From positions 9,584,001-9,648,000 of the forward strand of contig JAEMBT020000002.1 of the NCBI GenBank assembly GCA_018873245.2: a stretch of DNA of 64,000 nucleotides, given 5' to 3'. The position numbers and the translations under genes are program-made. Origin of the DNA: Archegozetes longisetosus (lineage: Eukaryota; Arthropoda; Arachnida; Sarcoptiformes; Trhypochthoniidae). Positions 36,907-50,500 of the stretch are shown here, in pieces. Positions within the stretch are counted from its first letter, which is position 1. Each line of letters opens with the position of its first letter. The notes beneath the pieces are model-generated. The model had not been told where the DNA came from. It saw only the letters and a list, made by a program, of their open reading frames with translations, and ran no database searches.

Positions 36907-37353
36907 CTAACCATAAAAAGACAGTTTCCGATTATGAGCGCGATTTCTATTTCTTGAGATAATGCGATTGGAATAAAAGCTGGCTTGACAGTGATAGCCT
37001 TTGTCGCCAGCTATCTGTCCTAGCATACAACAAGCTATGTCCTTATCCATTGACTCTATTTAAATATAATCACAAATAGTTTGATAATCTACTGAAAGAA
37101 TGTTCCACAAAAATATGACAATAACACAAAAAGTGGAATTGATAAGACATGCCTTTCACATATCTCAAGCTCAATGGAGTGGGCACTTGATCGATAATTT
37201 TACTGTAATCACTTTCGTAATGATCGTTAGCGTCAACATCAACAGTTTCAACCTTCAGTTTCTCGCGTTGATCCCCAACCGGGTCAGATGCACCATCTTT
37301 AGCCTTGTTGAACGTTTTGTCGTCGTCATGATTATCAAGTCTTTTGAGGTATA
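36907..37353 (-). CDS. Possible 3' end of a small gene, two exons, unknown
   Basis: Not recognised. Exon at 37160-37353 (- strand) begins after AG (plus 37354-37355) and reads YLKRLDNHDDDKTFNK...DYSKIIDQVPTPLSLRY, ending at a GTGAAA donor. After a 106-bp intron, exon 36907-37053 reads SMDKDIACCMLGQIAGDKGY, then HCQASFYSNRIISRNRNRAH and NRKLSFYG before a TAG. Phases match. Base composition is higher in G+C than around it, and the Cys/Gly-rich, then basic end looks like a small extracellular protein or peptide precursor, which is inference. The 5' exons were not found; they should lie between 37354 and about 41500. It could also be chance. Confidence 0.4.
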
Positions 37354-40300
37354 CTGAATGTACATTAAGATAATAAAAGTTATTCAAACTGGAAGTTTCA
37401 ATATGTTGATTGAAAATATTGTTTATTTAAACCAAGGAAAAGGGGTTATTCCCTTTTACAAGTGCTCATTGACATCTTAAGCTAATACTAGAATCTGCAG
37501 ATTTATAATCACACCACTTCTGATGACATTTTGATTACTATTACTGATGTCCTCTCAAATTCAAAAATGTATTTTATTGCATGTTTTTCGCTTACGTGAG
37601 AGAATAAAAATAATCAATTCTTCAAATGCTTCATATCTTAAAATATATGTTGAGCTAATGTTTATTGGATGATAACGGAATTACTGCATATTTACTGAAT
37701 AGAGCACTAATTTCTCAGATGGTTCAACTGAGCGAACCATTTATCAAACATACCTGTACTTGCTATAGGCCCACTTTTATTATTACACTATTAACTGCAA
37801 TTACTTTCTTGAGTTGAAAACTTTTCAGTTTATTCTATCCTCTAATAACTATATCAGTTTTATATTAGCGCCAATTTAATTATTTTCATATCTATATGTC
37901 TACTAGAATTTATCCTAATCTTTATAATAACTTTATGAAATCATATGCTTTAATTAGCATATTGCATTTCCTTGCTTCGCACATCGTTTGATAACCTAAT
38001 CAACTTATTTTCAAATACTATTTCTTCTGTCAAATCATTTACTTTGTACCTTGAATCACAAATTTGATTTCAAATAAATATCTTACTATTATGTACTAGA
38101 TTGCTCTCAAAAGTTTTACTTATGACTACTTTCAATAACATCAATATTTTGCAAGTTTTGAAGCGCATTTAGTACCAAACTAATTAAGTGATAAAACATT
38201 AATAAAAATTTCAGATTATTCTATTCCGTGGGCATTCATTAATTTTACTGAGTTTTCACTTTAAATAAAGATTCTGATTATTGGCTGGAAGATAATTATT
38301 TTAATAAAAAAATCTTTATTACTTCGAGCAAAAGTAGCACAAAAATAACTCCTACGATAAAACTCTCTCTTGAATATAAATTATTTGAAACTTTAAAACC
38401 AAATAAATCACATAAATATTGTTTTGGAATAAATAGAAATCTTTTTCTAGCATTGAACCGATTATTAGAATCATAAATATTTAACGTTCTTACCCTCAAA
38501 ATCCTCAAAGTTCAGACCTTCACAAGTTCTGAATAATTCAAAAATAGAGATCAAAAGTATAATTTTGGTGATGACAAACATTGATAACTGATAATTAGGC
38601 AGAACTTAATTGAAACAATTTGGCACAATCAAAATGGAATATTTGGCGCAATCAAAGTTAGGTTCAACGAATATTATGATGAACTTTGTTCTTAATAAAC
38701 TTGATTTGAAGAAAGAATTAACATAAATGTGCAGTTATTTGAAGTATGGAAAGCTTCTTCTTTAATCCTTTAATGCAACAATAATTATATATTTATGAAA
38801 AGTTGTTCCGCCTTAAAGCTAATTACGAATTATTGTGATCCGATTTGTTGCTATGGGCGATAACTTGATTCTTACGAGTTCGTTAAGACCGAATTCATGC
38901 ACCAAAATCGTGATGATGGCTAAGTTATAATGAAAAACAGATGGTATATACTATTCTCTCTGATATATAGATTGATCTGAACTTTGAAATGCACTGTTTA
39001 TGAGCACTTTTAGAATGGGGTTAGTTTTTGACAGCACTAACTTTCAAAAACAAGCCCTAAACTTCAAATACTAACTTTCAAATCGTACTCTTATTTATCT
39101 CTCTAATGCTAGTGCAGCAAAACATGACTTTTGGGTCTGCGCTATCACTGCAATTTTCACTAATAACTTATTTGCTAAACTAATAGCTATGTCAATGCTA
39201 GTAATAATAATTTAACTCAGTTTTAATTTAGTATATTCAAACTTGTTTAATCACGAGAGCCACTTATTAAGGATGAACCATTTTGAAGTTTTCTAAACTA
39301 TTATTTGAATAAAATTTGTAAAATCAATTTGTAACTGTAATTCTGAAATGCAGTACTTTCTTTGTACTAAAATTAATTGCTTATTTGAACTGATTAACGT
39401 CCAAACCATATACAGTTGAGAGTATTTGAATTATTATAACTAAAGGCTTATATTACAGCTAAAATGACAATGAATTTGTTTTGAGTATTTAATTGAACTA
39501 GTTTTTACATAATTACAAATAAAATAATAAATTGATTGCTATGGAATGAAATATGCAAGAGAGCTTTAAGGTATTTATAGATTAAATCTTTAAGTTGAAC
39601 ATTTGCTAACATAAATGATTAACGTGCAATATGCCTCTGTCAATTACTCAATCACAACGCGCTTAGGGTATCTGATTCATGTCACATTCAACTTCTTATA
39701 ACAGTTAAATTGAATGATTTTTCCAATGTATGCATTTCTATTTACAGGGGTAGTGCTTAAGTGCTATCAGAAACGCTATGAACAGTTATTGCAATGATAT
39801 TCGCATTTTAAGTCTACTTTGATTTCTTACTTTGATATGCATTATAAATATTTTGTTTGTATTAAACACTCGATTATATTGTGTTGCATTTAATTGTATG
39901 GTTAAAATGGAAGACGTAACTAAATTGATATCTGATAGTGCAAACACTATAAAGCCGCAACAAGTCATAAGTAATCAAAATTAGAAAACAATCGTATATC
40001 AAATCAATAGTGGTCTAATTATTTCAAAAATATCAATAAGTACTTATGATCATACCTCACAGAACAAATAATAGATAATTAGCATAATCTGATTTAGATT
40101 AAACGAATAATTATTGCTTTTAAATTTCGTATTCTTCGAATAAACTTTTAAATTGGAAATATAAATGCAATAACTGGAAATATTTTTTCTGATATCACTA
40201 TCGAAGTGCAGCCCACTGGAAATAGCAATGCATACATTGCAAATATAACTCAAATTGGCCGTATTATTTGTATCTTCAAATAACAGTCCAGATCGAAGAC

Positions 40301-41596
40301 CATCTAATTTACTGACTCGAACAGTTTGCCTGCTTTCAACTTATTTATGAAAACTTTAAGTTTTATATTTTCAAAACTAATTTTAATAAATAAAAGTTTA
40401 GTCTTTTCCCGTAAGTCAGCAAAATGCAAACGAGAAGCTATTCTAATTTGAAATATAATCACGAATCAGATTTAAATCAAGAAACAAGCAACGGATTACA
40501 GAAGTTTGAAAAATAAAAGGATGAAAGTTCAGTCACTTATTTGGAGAGAAATTTAGCAATTTGAAACTCTTATGGAGACCATAAAAGATAAGTTGAATCA
40601 CGATCAACTAAGCCCTCTAAGCTATGAAATTATATTTGGTTTGAAGAAAAGTTCTTCACATGCCGATTCAACGGATTTTTTATCAGTAATCAAAAGGAAA
40701 AAAACTTGACTAAACTTAACTAAACTTAACTTAATATGAAGACAAAGCTGAGGTCATATAGTGTATTATGATTTTCAGTGTCCATAAAATAACAGAAATA
40801 TCAGCTCAACGGATATCAATATTGAGATTGATAAATAGATGCTCATATGATCAATTTATCAATTATTGTACAAATATTTATTTACTTTACTTTATCTAAA
40901 ACGTAAGACTTGTCAAGTCTTTCCGGATCATTGCTTTCTTTACTTTAACAAAACTTTTAGAGAATTTGGCAAAAGGCTATTCACATATTTGTTTACTTCT
41001 AACTAGATTTGACTGAAGTTTCATTTTTTCGCTCGGAATGTGTGACTCAACTTAGTTGCAACAGATTGGCATTTCTATATTTCTAGATCATTTGATAATA
41101 GAGGAAAGTAAAACAGTTAAAAAAATAAATAAGCATTAAACTTAACTCTTATCAAGATTATAAAATTATAGAAATATACTTATGAAATAGTTACGCAATT
41201 TTCAAAATCATTTTATTACTTAAAGTATATGTAGCTTTGAAGCTAAATCTTTTGCAATTGAATACATTAGTACAAACATAATTATTTATGAGTTACAATA
41301 ATATGGATTGTATTCGGAGTAAGAGCACTCTTCAAGTTATATATCCAATGCTTATACTTGAAAATGATTGAGTTTTTTTTTGAATTTTTTAAATCTCGAT
41401 TTTTAAAAACTTTCAAAATGCTTTCTCTTTCGTTGGCTACAAATTGAATTGAGTGCAACAAATATAAGTACAAGAATTAAGTTATTTATTCAATGAGTAA
41501 AATAATTTTATTGGTCAAGGTTTGGGAAAATCACTTTTGAGATTATGATAGAATACCAAAAATATTATAAGATGCGACACATATGTCTTTATTCTG
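37354..41596. other. Intergenic AT-rich region
   Basis: About 4.2 kb. No exon I can support on either strand. A near-duplicate pair (ATTTGGCACAATCAAAATGG / ATTTGGCGCAATCAAAGTT, 38620-38660) and a CTAAACTTAA tandem at 40710-40735 are the only local repeats noted. It may hide upstream exons of the candidate gene at 36907-37353. Confidence 0.5.
41507..41512 (-). terminator. Likely polyadenylation signal of the TMEM24-like gene
   Basis: AATAAA on the - strand (TTTATT on +), about 85 bp after the stop codon. A second copy lies at 41485-41490. Confidence 0.45.
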
Positions 41597-44500
41597 TCAA
41601 CTTTCGACATTCGGTTTATTATTAACTTCTTTCAAGTTATTCTTTTCTAATCTATTAGCTCTTGGATCAACAACGCATTCAAGCTTCAAAGAAGAAATGG
41701 TGCTTTTGGTACATCGAACATCAACTTGAATGTGACATCTTTTATGACACATGTAATCACAATCTGAAATATGAAAAGACTCATCGTTTCAATGTTTGTC
41801 AAACTATTTGGTTGGTGTTTACAAAAATCTGAATCACTGTGAAATAAGACAACAGTGATTGAGATTTTAGATACCTCTGCACTGATATCCTTGCTTTCCT
41901 GGTCTTCTGGAAAAAAGTTTGCCACAAACTTGACAAGTAATTGATCTAAAAAAGACCATAAAAAGAAATCAATTCATTGAAAAGCCATAAGAACTTGATG
42001 GAGAGAAAACAACTAGTGACAGATTTCTTATGAGAAGACGTACCCTGATAAATGCTTAGCCACAAACAGATGATCGTTATATAAATGAAGTTTTACGCCT
42101 CTCTTTCTCCATTTACTCTTATTAGCCAAAGATATCGGTATTATATAATGCCTTCAAATTTGAAAAGTCTTATTAATTATTCGAAAAAGACTAGCATTTA
42201 ATTAGTTACTTGAGAGCTCCGTTCTCGTTGGCCTCAACAATCAAAGTCGATTTCTCGTGAACAAAAGTTCGAGTGGAATAACCACTGATTTCACTCAAAT
42301 TACTGAAACTATCAGTTTTGCCATTTCCACCTGAAAAGTGACGTGATTGGGATTGAGAAAAGTTTTGACAAATCTAATCAATAATGATTTGACTTACCAC
42401 GGGGTAATGTGGCACTGTTAGCAGCAATATCTTTCGGTGACGAAGGCTCTCTTGAGCCTGGCATGGATCGAGCTCTATCTGAAATAGAGCTAACGCTGCT
42501 ATCCCTACTCGTTGGCTCACTTCCCTTATCAGTTCTTATCTCAACTGATTTTGATCTATTCTTATTAAAGCTGAATCTCTTTCGAATAGCTCTTATTATA
42601 GAGCGCGGCTCTTTTGATCGCGATCTGCTCGCTTCAAAAATATTTAATTAAAGAATCATTAAGTTCAAGATTTGCAATTTAAGTAAATATAATAAAACTA
42701 AGAAATTATTCAAAAGCCGTGTACGCGGCAGCAGTTTTGGGTTTTCGAAACTCGCAAATTTCATCGATAATATCTAGGGTTTATGTTAAACATAGTACGT
42801 CCCATTGAGGTTTAAAACATAATATTCTTAATTACTATTTGATGGATGAAATGATGTTACTCTTGTTTATCAGATACTAGTGCTAAGTTTATTCTAAATC
42901 CTTCTTGCTAGCACTCAGCTTCAATATATAACTAGGATTTGACACTATTTCTACTCAAATATGGTATGGCATAATATTTGAACATAAATCTTCTATATCT
43001 ATACATATACATTTTTTAGTTTGAGTGGTTCTTACGCGGAAAGTGTAAGAGATTATTGTTTCCTATTGAAGGCACTGAAACGAGTAGTACTTAGCACTCG
43101 TATTCTTCAATACTTATTTTCACTAATGTATTATTCATATAAATTTCTATTCATAATGAGATCTTACTAAAGTGTCCAACTATATTGCTTGTATTATATT
43201 TTAAAATTTTCCTCAATAACAATCTAATCATCATTTTCACTGTGAAATGAAATGAGGAAAATAGTTATACGAAGGAAGAAAAACATAAAAAACATTCACA
43301 GTCTTTAAGAATACACTATTGGTTAGAATTTTTAGGCAATACTCTTTCATATGTTTTTTGAAGCCAGAGCTTGAAAATGATTTTCACAGATCAGTTGCTA
43401 TTTTGAAGCTCTGGTAAATGTTGTTCTATTTATAGCTGATATTTAGAACCAATACTTCCTAAAGACATAGTCAAAAAACCATTACTTCTCACTTGCATGG
43501 AATATTTTTCAATGTCTGTTTCATGTCTTTGAAGATAGCAAATAAATTCTAGAACCAATTTCAATTATTTCATCTGTTGCGGAGTTTTCCAAATTAAAGG
43601 TTGAAAACTAGCATCAGTCATGTATTCAATAGTGTATTCAAATGCTTTCAATGATGAATAGAGCATCTCAAACTATCGTTTGCGTGTGCAAATTCATACA
43701 TACAAACAGATGAATTACATCTGATGGATTGCGAGAATCTCACTTGAAATGTAGATCTAAGATCAAGTTATAATAGTTGATCTGTTTTCTCTTCATGACA
43801 ATTACTTTCTATCGTTTTTCAACACGGCTTTTAAATAATAAAGATGCTCAATTAAACTCACTCCTATCGCTCTTGTTTGAATTTGCAGATGATATCATAC
43901 TTCCTTCAGTGAAAGACGGATTATCTGGTGTTCCGCGCCCTGTCCCATATCCTTCACTTCCCCCATTCTCTGATGCCTAATGGTTACATAATTGTAAAAA
44001 CATCAATTTATCAGAAACAATCCAAAATTGTCCTTAATACAACCAAAATTTAAACGAAAAAAGCTTATTGCTCATTCTTTCCAGTGTAATAAACTCAATA
44101 AAGCAATAATCCCGGACAGCAACCATAGTTATCGGGTAGTCATGGTATGCTTTCTACTTGCCTCATTTTCAGTACGAACGGAAAATCAAATTAAGAATAA
44201 AATTTAGCAATAAATTCATGTGCATCATCGGAAGGCTGACATAACGAGGGTGTTTTCTAGTTGCTGCCCAAGATTATTACTTCACGAAGTGCAGATATGA
44301 AAACTGCAAATTTACTTGCTAGTTTCCAGCTTAATTTGTTGTTATAACAAAGCACTGGATTCTGAAGTATTTATGTATTTATTGGGCTGAAGTAATTAAT
44401 TAAACTATGGATTGGCACTTACTCGCTGTGCACTATGAATTGTTAATGTGCTTTTGTTTGTATTAGGAATTAGTTTGCTCTCCACTCCTTTCAACTTTGT

Positions 44501-47500
44501 TGCACTCAATTCGATCTCATTTGAATTGTCTGTAAAGAATCAGGAATTAAACAGATCATCAAATCGATAGACTTAGATGAAAAGTACCAAAAGTGTTAGT
44601 ATTAATAGAATCATGCATGACCATCCCATCACCAATTTTAGTAGTTTCTAGTTTTGATTTGTCTGGGTCAAGCAACTTGCGCTTTTTATAACTTCCATTT
44701 ATGTATTTATAGAATTTAGCTGAATTTTTAGATTCACTATTCATGTTTGAGTTGATTTTTTTCCTACTTTTATCACTAGTATTTACATCCATTGTTTTTT
44801 GATTACTAACAACAACCTTATGACTGTTAATGGCTTCGGAATCGATAATAGTCTTTTCACTGCTATCTTCACTATCACTGCTTTCTATTCCTATCACTGA
44901 ATTTACAGATGAATGTGAGGATAATAAATCGCAACTATTTTCTAGAAATGGGTTTGTGTTGATTTTGCTTTGAGACATATTTCTCACATATGTCTGGTCG
45001 TTATCTATAGCTTGGTTTGGGAACAATGGCGTGGGCGGCAGTTTGTAATCATTGCGATTTAAATCCGCTGGAATGCTATGTGTGGGCATTGAATAAAACA
45101 TTTCATTCCGATATACTTTTAGAGAATTAAATGGATTGCCCCTAAAGTCTGGTGACATCAGGTTTTCTTTCAAACGCAATGGAACTAATTCTGGAGCAGG
45201 TATTGAACAACGCCCTATCAATGGAGGTATAGTTGGCATAATCAAGCGTATATTATCACACGAAACAGATCTATCAAAGCTTTTTATTTTCTTTTCATTC
45301 ACAAATGGGTTTGTATTCTTATTAATCAACTCAGTTAGAGGTACGATTAATTTCTCTGCTCTTTCTTTCACAAACGGGTTCTCACTGCAATTCTTGTCTT
45401 GTCTTTCATTTCGAAATGTAGACAAACATCCATATTCTTTATGATATTCTGTAGGATATTCTGTGTGCGACTCAGACGCACACGTTCTATCTATTTATTA
45501 TGATTTGAACATATGGTTAAAATAAAATGTTAGTTTTGTTCGTATTTTTCATTACTTTGTTCTTCTGTCAGCTCCAACTCCAGACTTGAATCGTTTCCGG
45601 TGTGTTCCTCTGCATCACTACTGACTGTTAGCGTCACCTCTACTAATGGTTAAGACATCAAAACAAGCAAACATGTAAAACGGAAACATTAATATGTTAG
45701 TAACCATATTACAGCCTTATGCTATTGCTAATACTAATTTAGTTTAGTTATCTTTATGCAAATAATCAATCCAACCAGACCTCCATTCACTAGAGACTTC
45801 TTGTTTGGTGTGCTTGTCATCGAAGTACCGCCACTATTAGTCGCGCAAATATCTGATGGACTCGTATCGGACATAGGACTGCTCTTGTGCTCCATGAATA
45901 GAAACTTGAATTTAATCCAATACATAAATAATTAGATATTTTATTATCATTCATGTTCTTGCAAATGATTGAATGTTGCTAACTTAAAATACCAACAAAA
46001 TGAACAACCAATTTAAGTAAGAAAATATTTTCATCCTTTTGTCATCTTACACTATCTAAATCTGAAGTTTACGTCATTTGAAAATTAATTCTTACTTCAA
46101 CTGTAAGAGATCCTGATACTTGATCAGTTTCAAGAGGACGTGGTTGTAAAGTGATTATCTGCTTCTGACTGGGATTTGTTTTCAACTCATCGACGCTCAC
46201 TATTCCTAATCCCAAAAAGTCATCTGAAGGAAGATACTAGATTTAGTTGTCATACAATTATAAGTCACTGTTGATTCAATTACCAGCTCCATTATTGTTT
46301 TTGTCATACAATTCAAATAATATTTCAGATGATTCTTCTTCTAAATTACTAATAAGCAGACAATAGTTTCAAAATAATTCATCAGAAATACTTATAGACT
46401 GTCTTACAAAATGAAATGTTCGTTCCAAACTGGACTTGAAGTTTCTTTGATGGTTGATGTCTGTACGTGTTGTGGCGGATCATCCACTTCAATGATACAA
46501 TAAGGATCCCTGCAACCTATACATCAATATTTACTTATGATTTCTGCATTTGACTAATAAAATATAATTCAATATATTCGTAGCACTCAATCCAGTCATC
46601 ACTATCTTATCCTATAAATCGTTTTGTCATTTAAATATTTGTTTTTGATATATTTTTTGCAACATCCTTTAACAACATATCCAAAGACTTTTATCGAATA
46701 AAATTCAATAACGGAAATTTTGATTTGAAATGAGGACTGAATCCGAGTGAGTATTAATATCGTAAATTCATCAATACCTTTACTATTTCCTAGACTGTTC
46801 GCTTTGACAACTTTGACAAACAGCTTGCGCTCAACTTTTTTATTATGAGACTATTCGTTGAGTAAAAAAAATAAGATTACATGAATTTTTGAGAGATAAT
46901 TAAATGGAATGCATTTAATTTGACTTAAAGCCAAATAAGTTTAAATACATGATTCCTAAGTGATAGGAAACTCGGTGCTCATAAACTCAATCATCTGAAC
47001 GATACAATAGGTAAAATAGGTTTCAGGATATATTATAAGTTTATAAATGTGAGTTACCTCAATTGGTTGACTATAAACTTTCAAGAATATAACTCAGCAA
47101 GAGGCAAAATATAATCTAAATCTTAACTCACCAAACCCTCCAAATGCATATTGTTTCTTGAGATGTTTCGTTGAAACTTAGGAAAGTCTTGATAACCAGA
47201 AAGACACAAATCTACAACAGTTGTTGAGATAACATTCAGTATTGCATCAATGATGGCATCCTCTGAGATTCGATTGTCTGATTTCTATTGAGAAATGAAC
47301 TGTTGATAAGAGTTTTTGCGACTTATATAAAGCTATTGCAAACAGTTTAGCAAATCATTCTTCAAAACAATTGAGACTCTATTGATTCGCAAAAATATTT
47401 AACTAACTTATCATTTCAGACTGAATGATATTTCATTTTAAGGCATTCACTAATCAATAAACATTGAGATAAATATGAAAATTATGAAGATTTGTAGATC

Positions 47501-50500
47501 AACGCATCTTTCATAATAATGTCATCTCGAAATCAAAACAAATCACTGCTCATTCATCTACAACTTTAATGTCGAAATAATTTGATGCTCAGCTTAATTA
47601 AGTCAAGTTTTATAGAAAATATTTGAAAACTAAGTCTTAGTTCATGTCTTAATAGTGATTAAAGCTTTAATTGAAATTACAAATTTTAAAGTTGTATTAG
47701 CTATTGAGCGTGTATTGCACATTTCGGTTACAACTATTCACCTGTTGATGAGCTTTGACTGGTCTCAAGGTTCCTTTAAAGTCGGGTCTTTCCATGAATC
47801 GAACAACAAGTAATAACTCTTCGGTAATGCACACAATTTTAACCTATAAATGATTGGGTCAAATTAATCTAATTCAATGTAACTGATATTCTCTTGGTAG
47901 AAACCATTGAAATATGTGTATTTACCATTCCTTCGAATCTTTCAATGTTAAATTCGTATTGCGATGATTCCTCATTTGAAGATCCATCATCTCTTGTGGC
48001 TTTAATGAGAAGCAAGATTCTTGGTGTAGAAATTTTAGATGTGGCCGTCTGTCAATATATTAATTTTATCAAATTCAAAGTGAAAATCTAGCGGAGTATT
48101 AATTAGCTTTTGGAACTATAGAAATCTTAATATTGTAATTCATTTGAATTGATTCTAACTCTTTCTATAAGAACGATCGTTTCAATTGGTTTAGGTTTAT
48201 CAGCTTAAATCAACCATTTTTGCGCTATTCATCACTGTAATCAATGCTAATGTGTATACATAGAAGTGGAACAAAATGTTTTATCTCAAAATTATTTGTG
48301 AGCGGAAAGTTTATTGTGACATAAACTTTCAAATAGTTGACTTGTATAACTCATCTGTTATGACTACAAGTTTATTACGCTTCATTTAATCCACATTATT
48401 TACTAATAGGTGTGGCATAGATTTATGATGAGTCCAATCATACTCTTGTTATCTGTTGATTAATAACCACGATTGCAGCTTATTAATTCAAATATTCACA
48501 CCTTATATGCATTCAAGTAATTTTGATCAAGATTACTCATTTTAAGCATTTAAAGTAAGTTTTCAGATTTAATATATGGTCTCTTTTAGTAAAACAAAAA
48601 ACTGCTAACGATTGTCTTCTCAGTAATTTGACTTTTACAATTTGTGGTAAGGATAATATTTCCTGTTATGTGATGTTTGCTCAAGAACATCAAAATTAGA
48701 GGCATTACAGTATATTAAATTTTATTATACTAAATCAGCAAAAGACAATTTATCTAAATATTCTTTGATAAGTTACTTAGAAAACATTTTGAAAATTAAG
48801 CCTCACATTATTGAAGTACATGAAACAGTTCTACCAATCATTTGTTTTCCTAAGATAACTCGAAAATAACTTCATGACTAATTTATCCGATCAAATGAGG
48901 GTATGAATAAGGAAAACATGATAAGTCTGTTCTGTGAACAAAGGCGAATGGCTTAATATTAACTATTAATATATTAGGTATCTTTTGTAAGTCGTTATTA
49001 CAAATAACTTATTTGTAATCCAATACAAAAGGCTATTGATCACATACTTAACATTATTGAAAATTGCATTTTGTTCAACTTGTTGGATAATAATAACCTT
49101 AAGTTTGAAAGCGATATTCATAGCATAATTGACGAACGACACAACTAATTTACATCAGAATAAGCTTCTCTACCTTACGTTGTCAACACAGAAACTAAAT
49201 AACAATATGAATATTTTACCCTATTCCAAGTGAAATTCTGTATAATTTAGTGCTTTGTAATGTATTTTTGATGCCAGTGAACTCAAACTCAAGTTATTCA
49301 GAAGTGTTATTTGATGCAAACAATTTGTATGATAGCTTATGTTATCGTGTGAAGTGCATAAGTTATTTTAAACACAGTTGAGCAGATAAAATACAAAAAT
49401 GATTATATAATTTGAATGTCTTTGATTACTTAGCTATTTGTTTAATCCGTACTTCATTCGATATGAACTTGATATACGTTTGATAGAAGCCTAAAATAAA
49501 TGACTTGTCTCTATTTACGCCTAACAAAATACAACTATAATATTAGAGATAAATGGAAAAGTACTAAAGTTTGTGTGAATCGTCCATACAGCAAACTATT
49601 AAAAGTAATTGTGTTTTGGATTGACTAAAGAACACCCTTCCATAAAAACTTATTTGAATATATGGTGCAATAAAATTGTTTGGTTTTTCTATTTTATCTG
49701 CAATAGTCGTATAAATGGGTTACATTCACCTATAGCAACATTCAAAATGCGACTTATTCTAATCCATAAAACAATCATGTCCCTTGTCATCAATCCTGGT
49801 CCAGCTTTTTCAACAGATAAATCTAATCAATTCCCCTTAATGCGTCTATTCAGTCAATTCCTCAATTGCTTGAGTTTGACAAAAGTTTTTGGTTAGAAAA
49901 AAGTGTCGCTTTTTGGTTAATAAAACCATGTTTACAGCTGTGATAGTTACAAAGGGAACATGTAGAAAGCACAGACGTTATAGCTACGGTTACAGTCGAT
50001 CAATTAATTATAAGGAAGTCTTAACTGTTTATTTGCACGCCATTCGCCGATTGTATTCAAGTGTATGGGGGAATTTACGTCTGGCATACTTTTACTATTA
50101 ATAATTTTCTTCTTTCAATACTTTTCCTTCTATTCAAGGCTAGAAACTTTTCCTATTGCAAAGTCTGCTCACGGATACACTTAGAGTAAAATTAACATAA
50201 TTTAAATCTACTTATTACTTAATCTTTACTTAACATAAGTTTATAACTAAACAAATATAGACATCATTTAGTTTATTACTCATCAAATTATTTATCAGCT
50301 TAATAGACATACTATTTACAAAATCTATTCTACTGATTCTCTCCAAATTTAAACAAACTCATTGGATCACTGATCACAATTTCTTATAGAAAACTTAAGG
50401 ATCTGAAATTTTTGAAATTATTTTAAACTTTATTCATACGAACTTTGAAAAGCAAATACTGAAACATGAATTTGCTGAAACTGATTTATTCTAAAATCTA

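Noticed and set aside
36661..36957. Overlapping frames on both strands, one loosely like a FLYWCH or transposon exon
   Set aside because: The Cys/His spacing does not fit, and a better-supported exon of another frame ends at 36907. Too weak to call.
49609..50101. Two + strand frames of 95 and 70 codons in intron 2 of the TMEM24-like gene
   Set aside because: No splice partners, no domain, and composition like the surrounding AT-rich intron.
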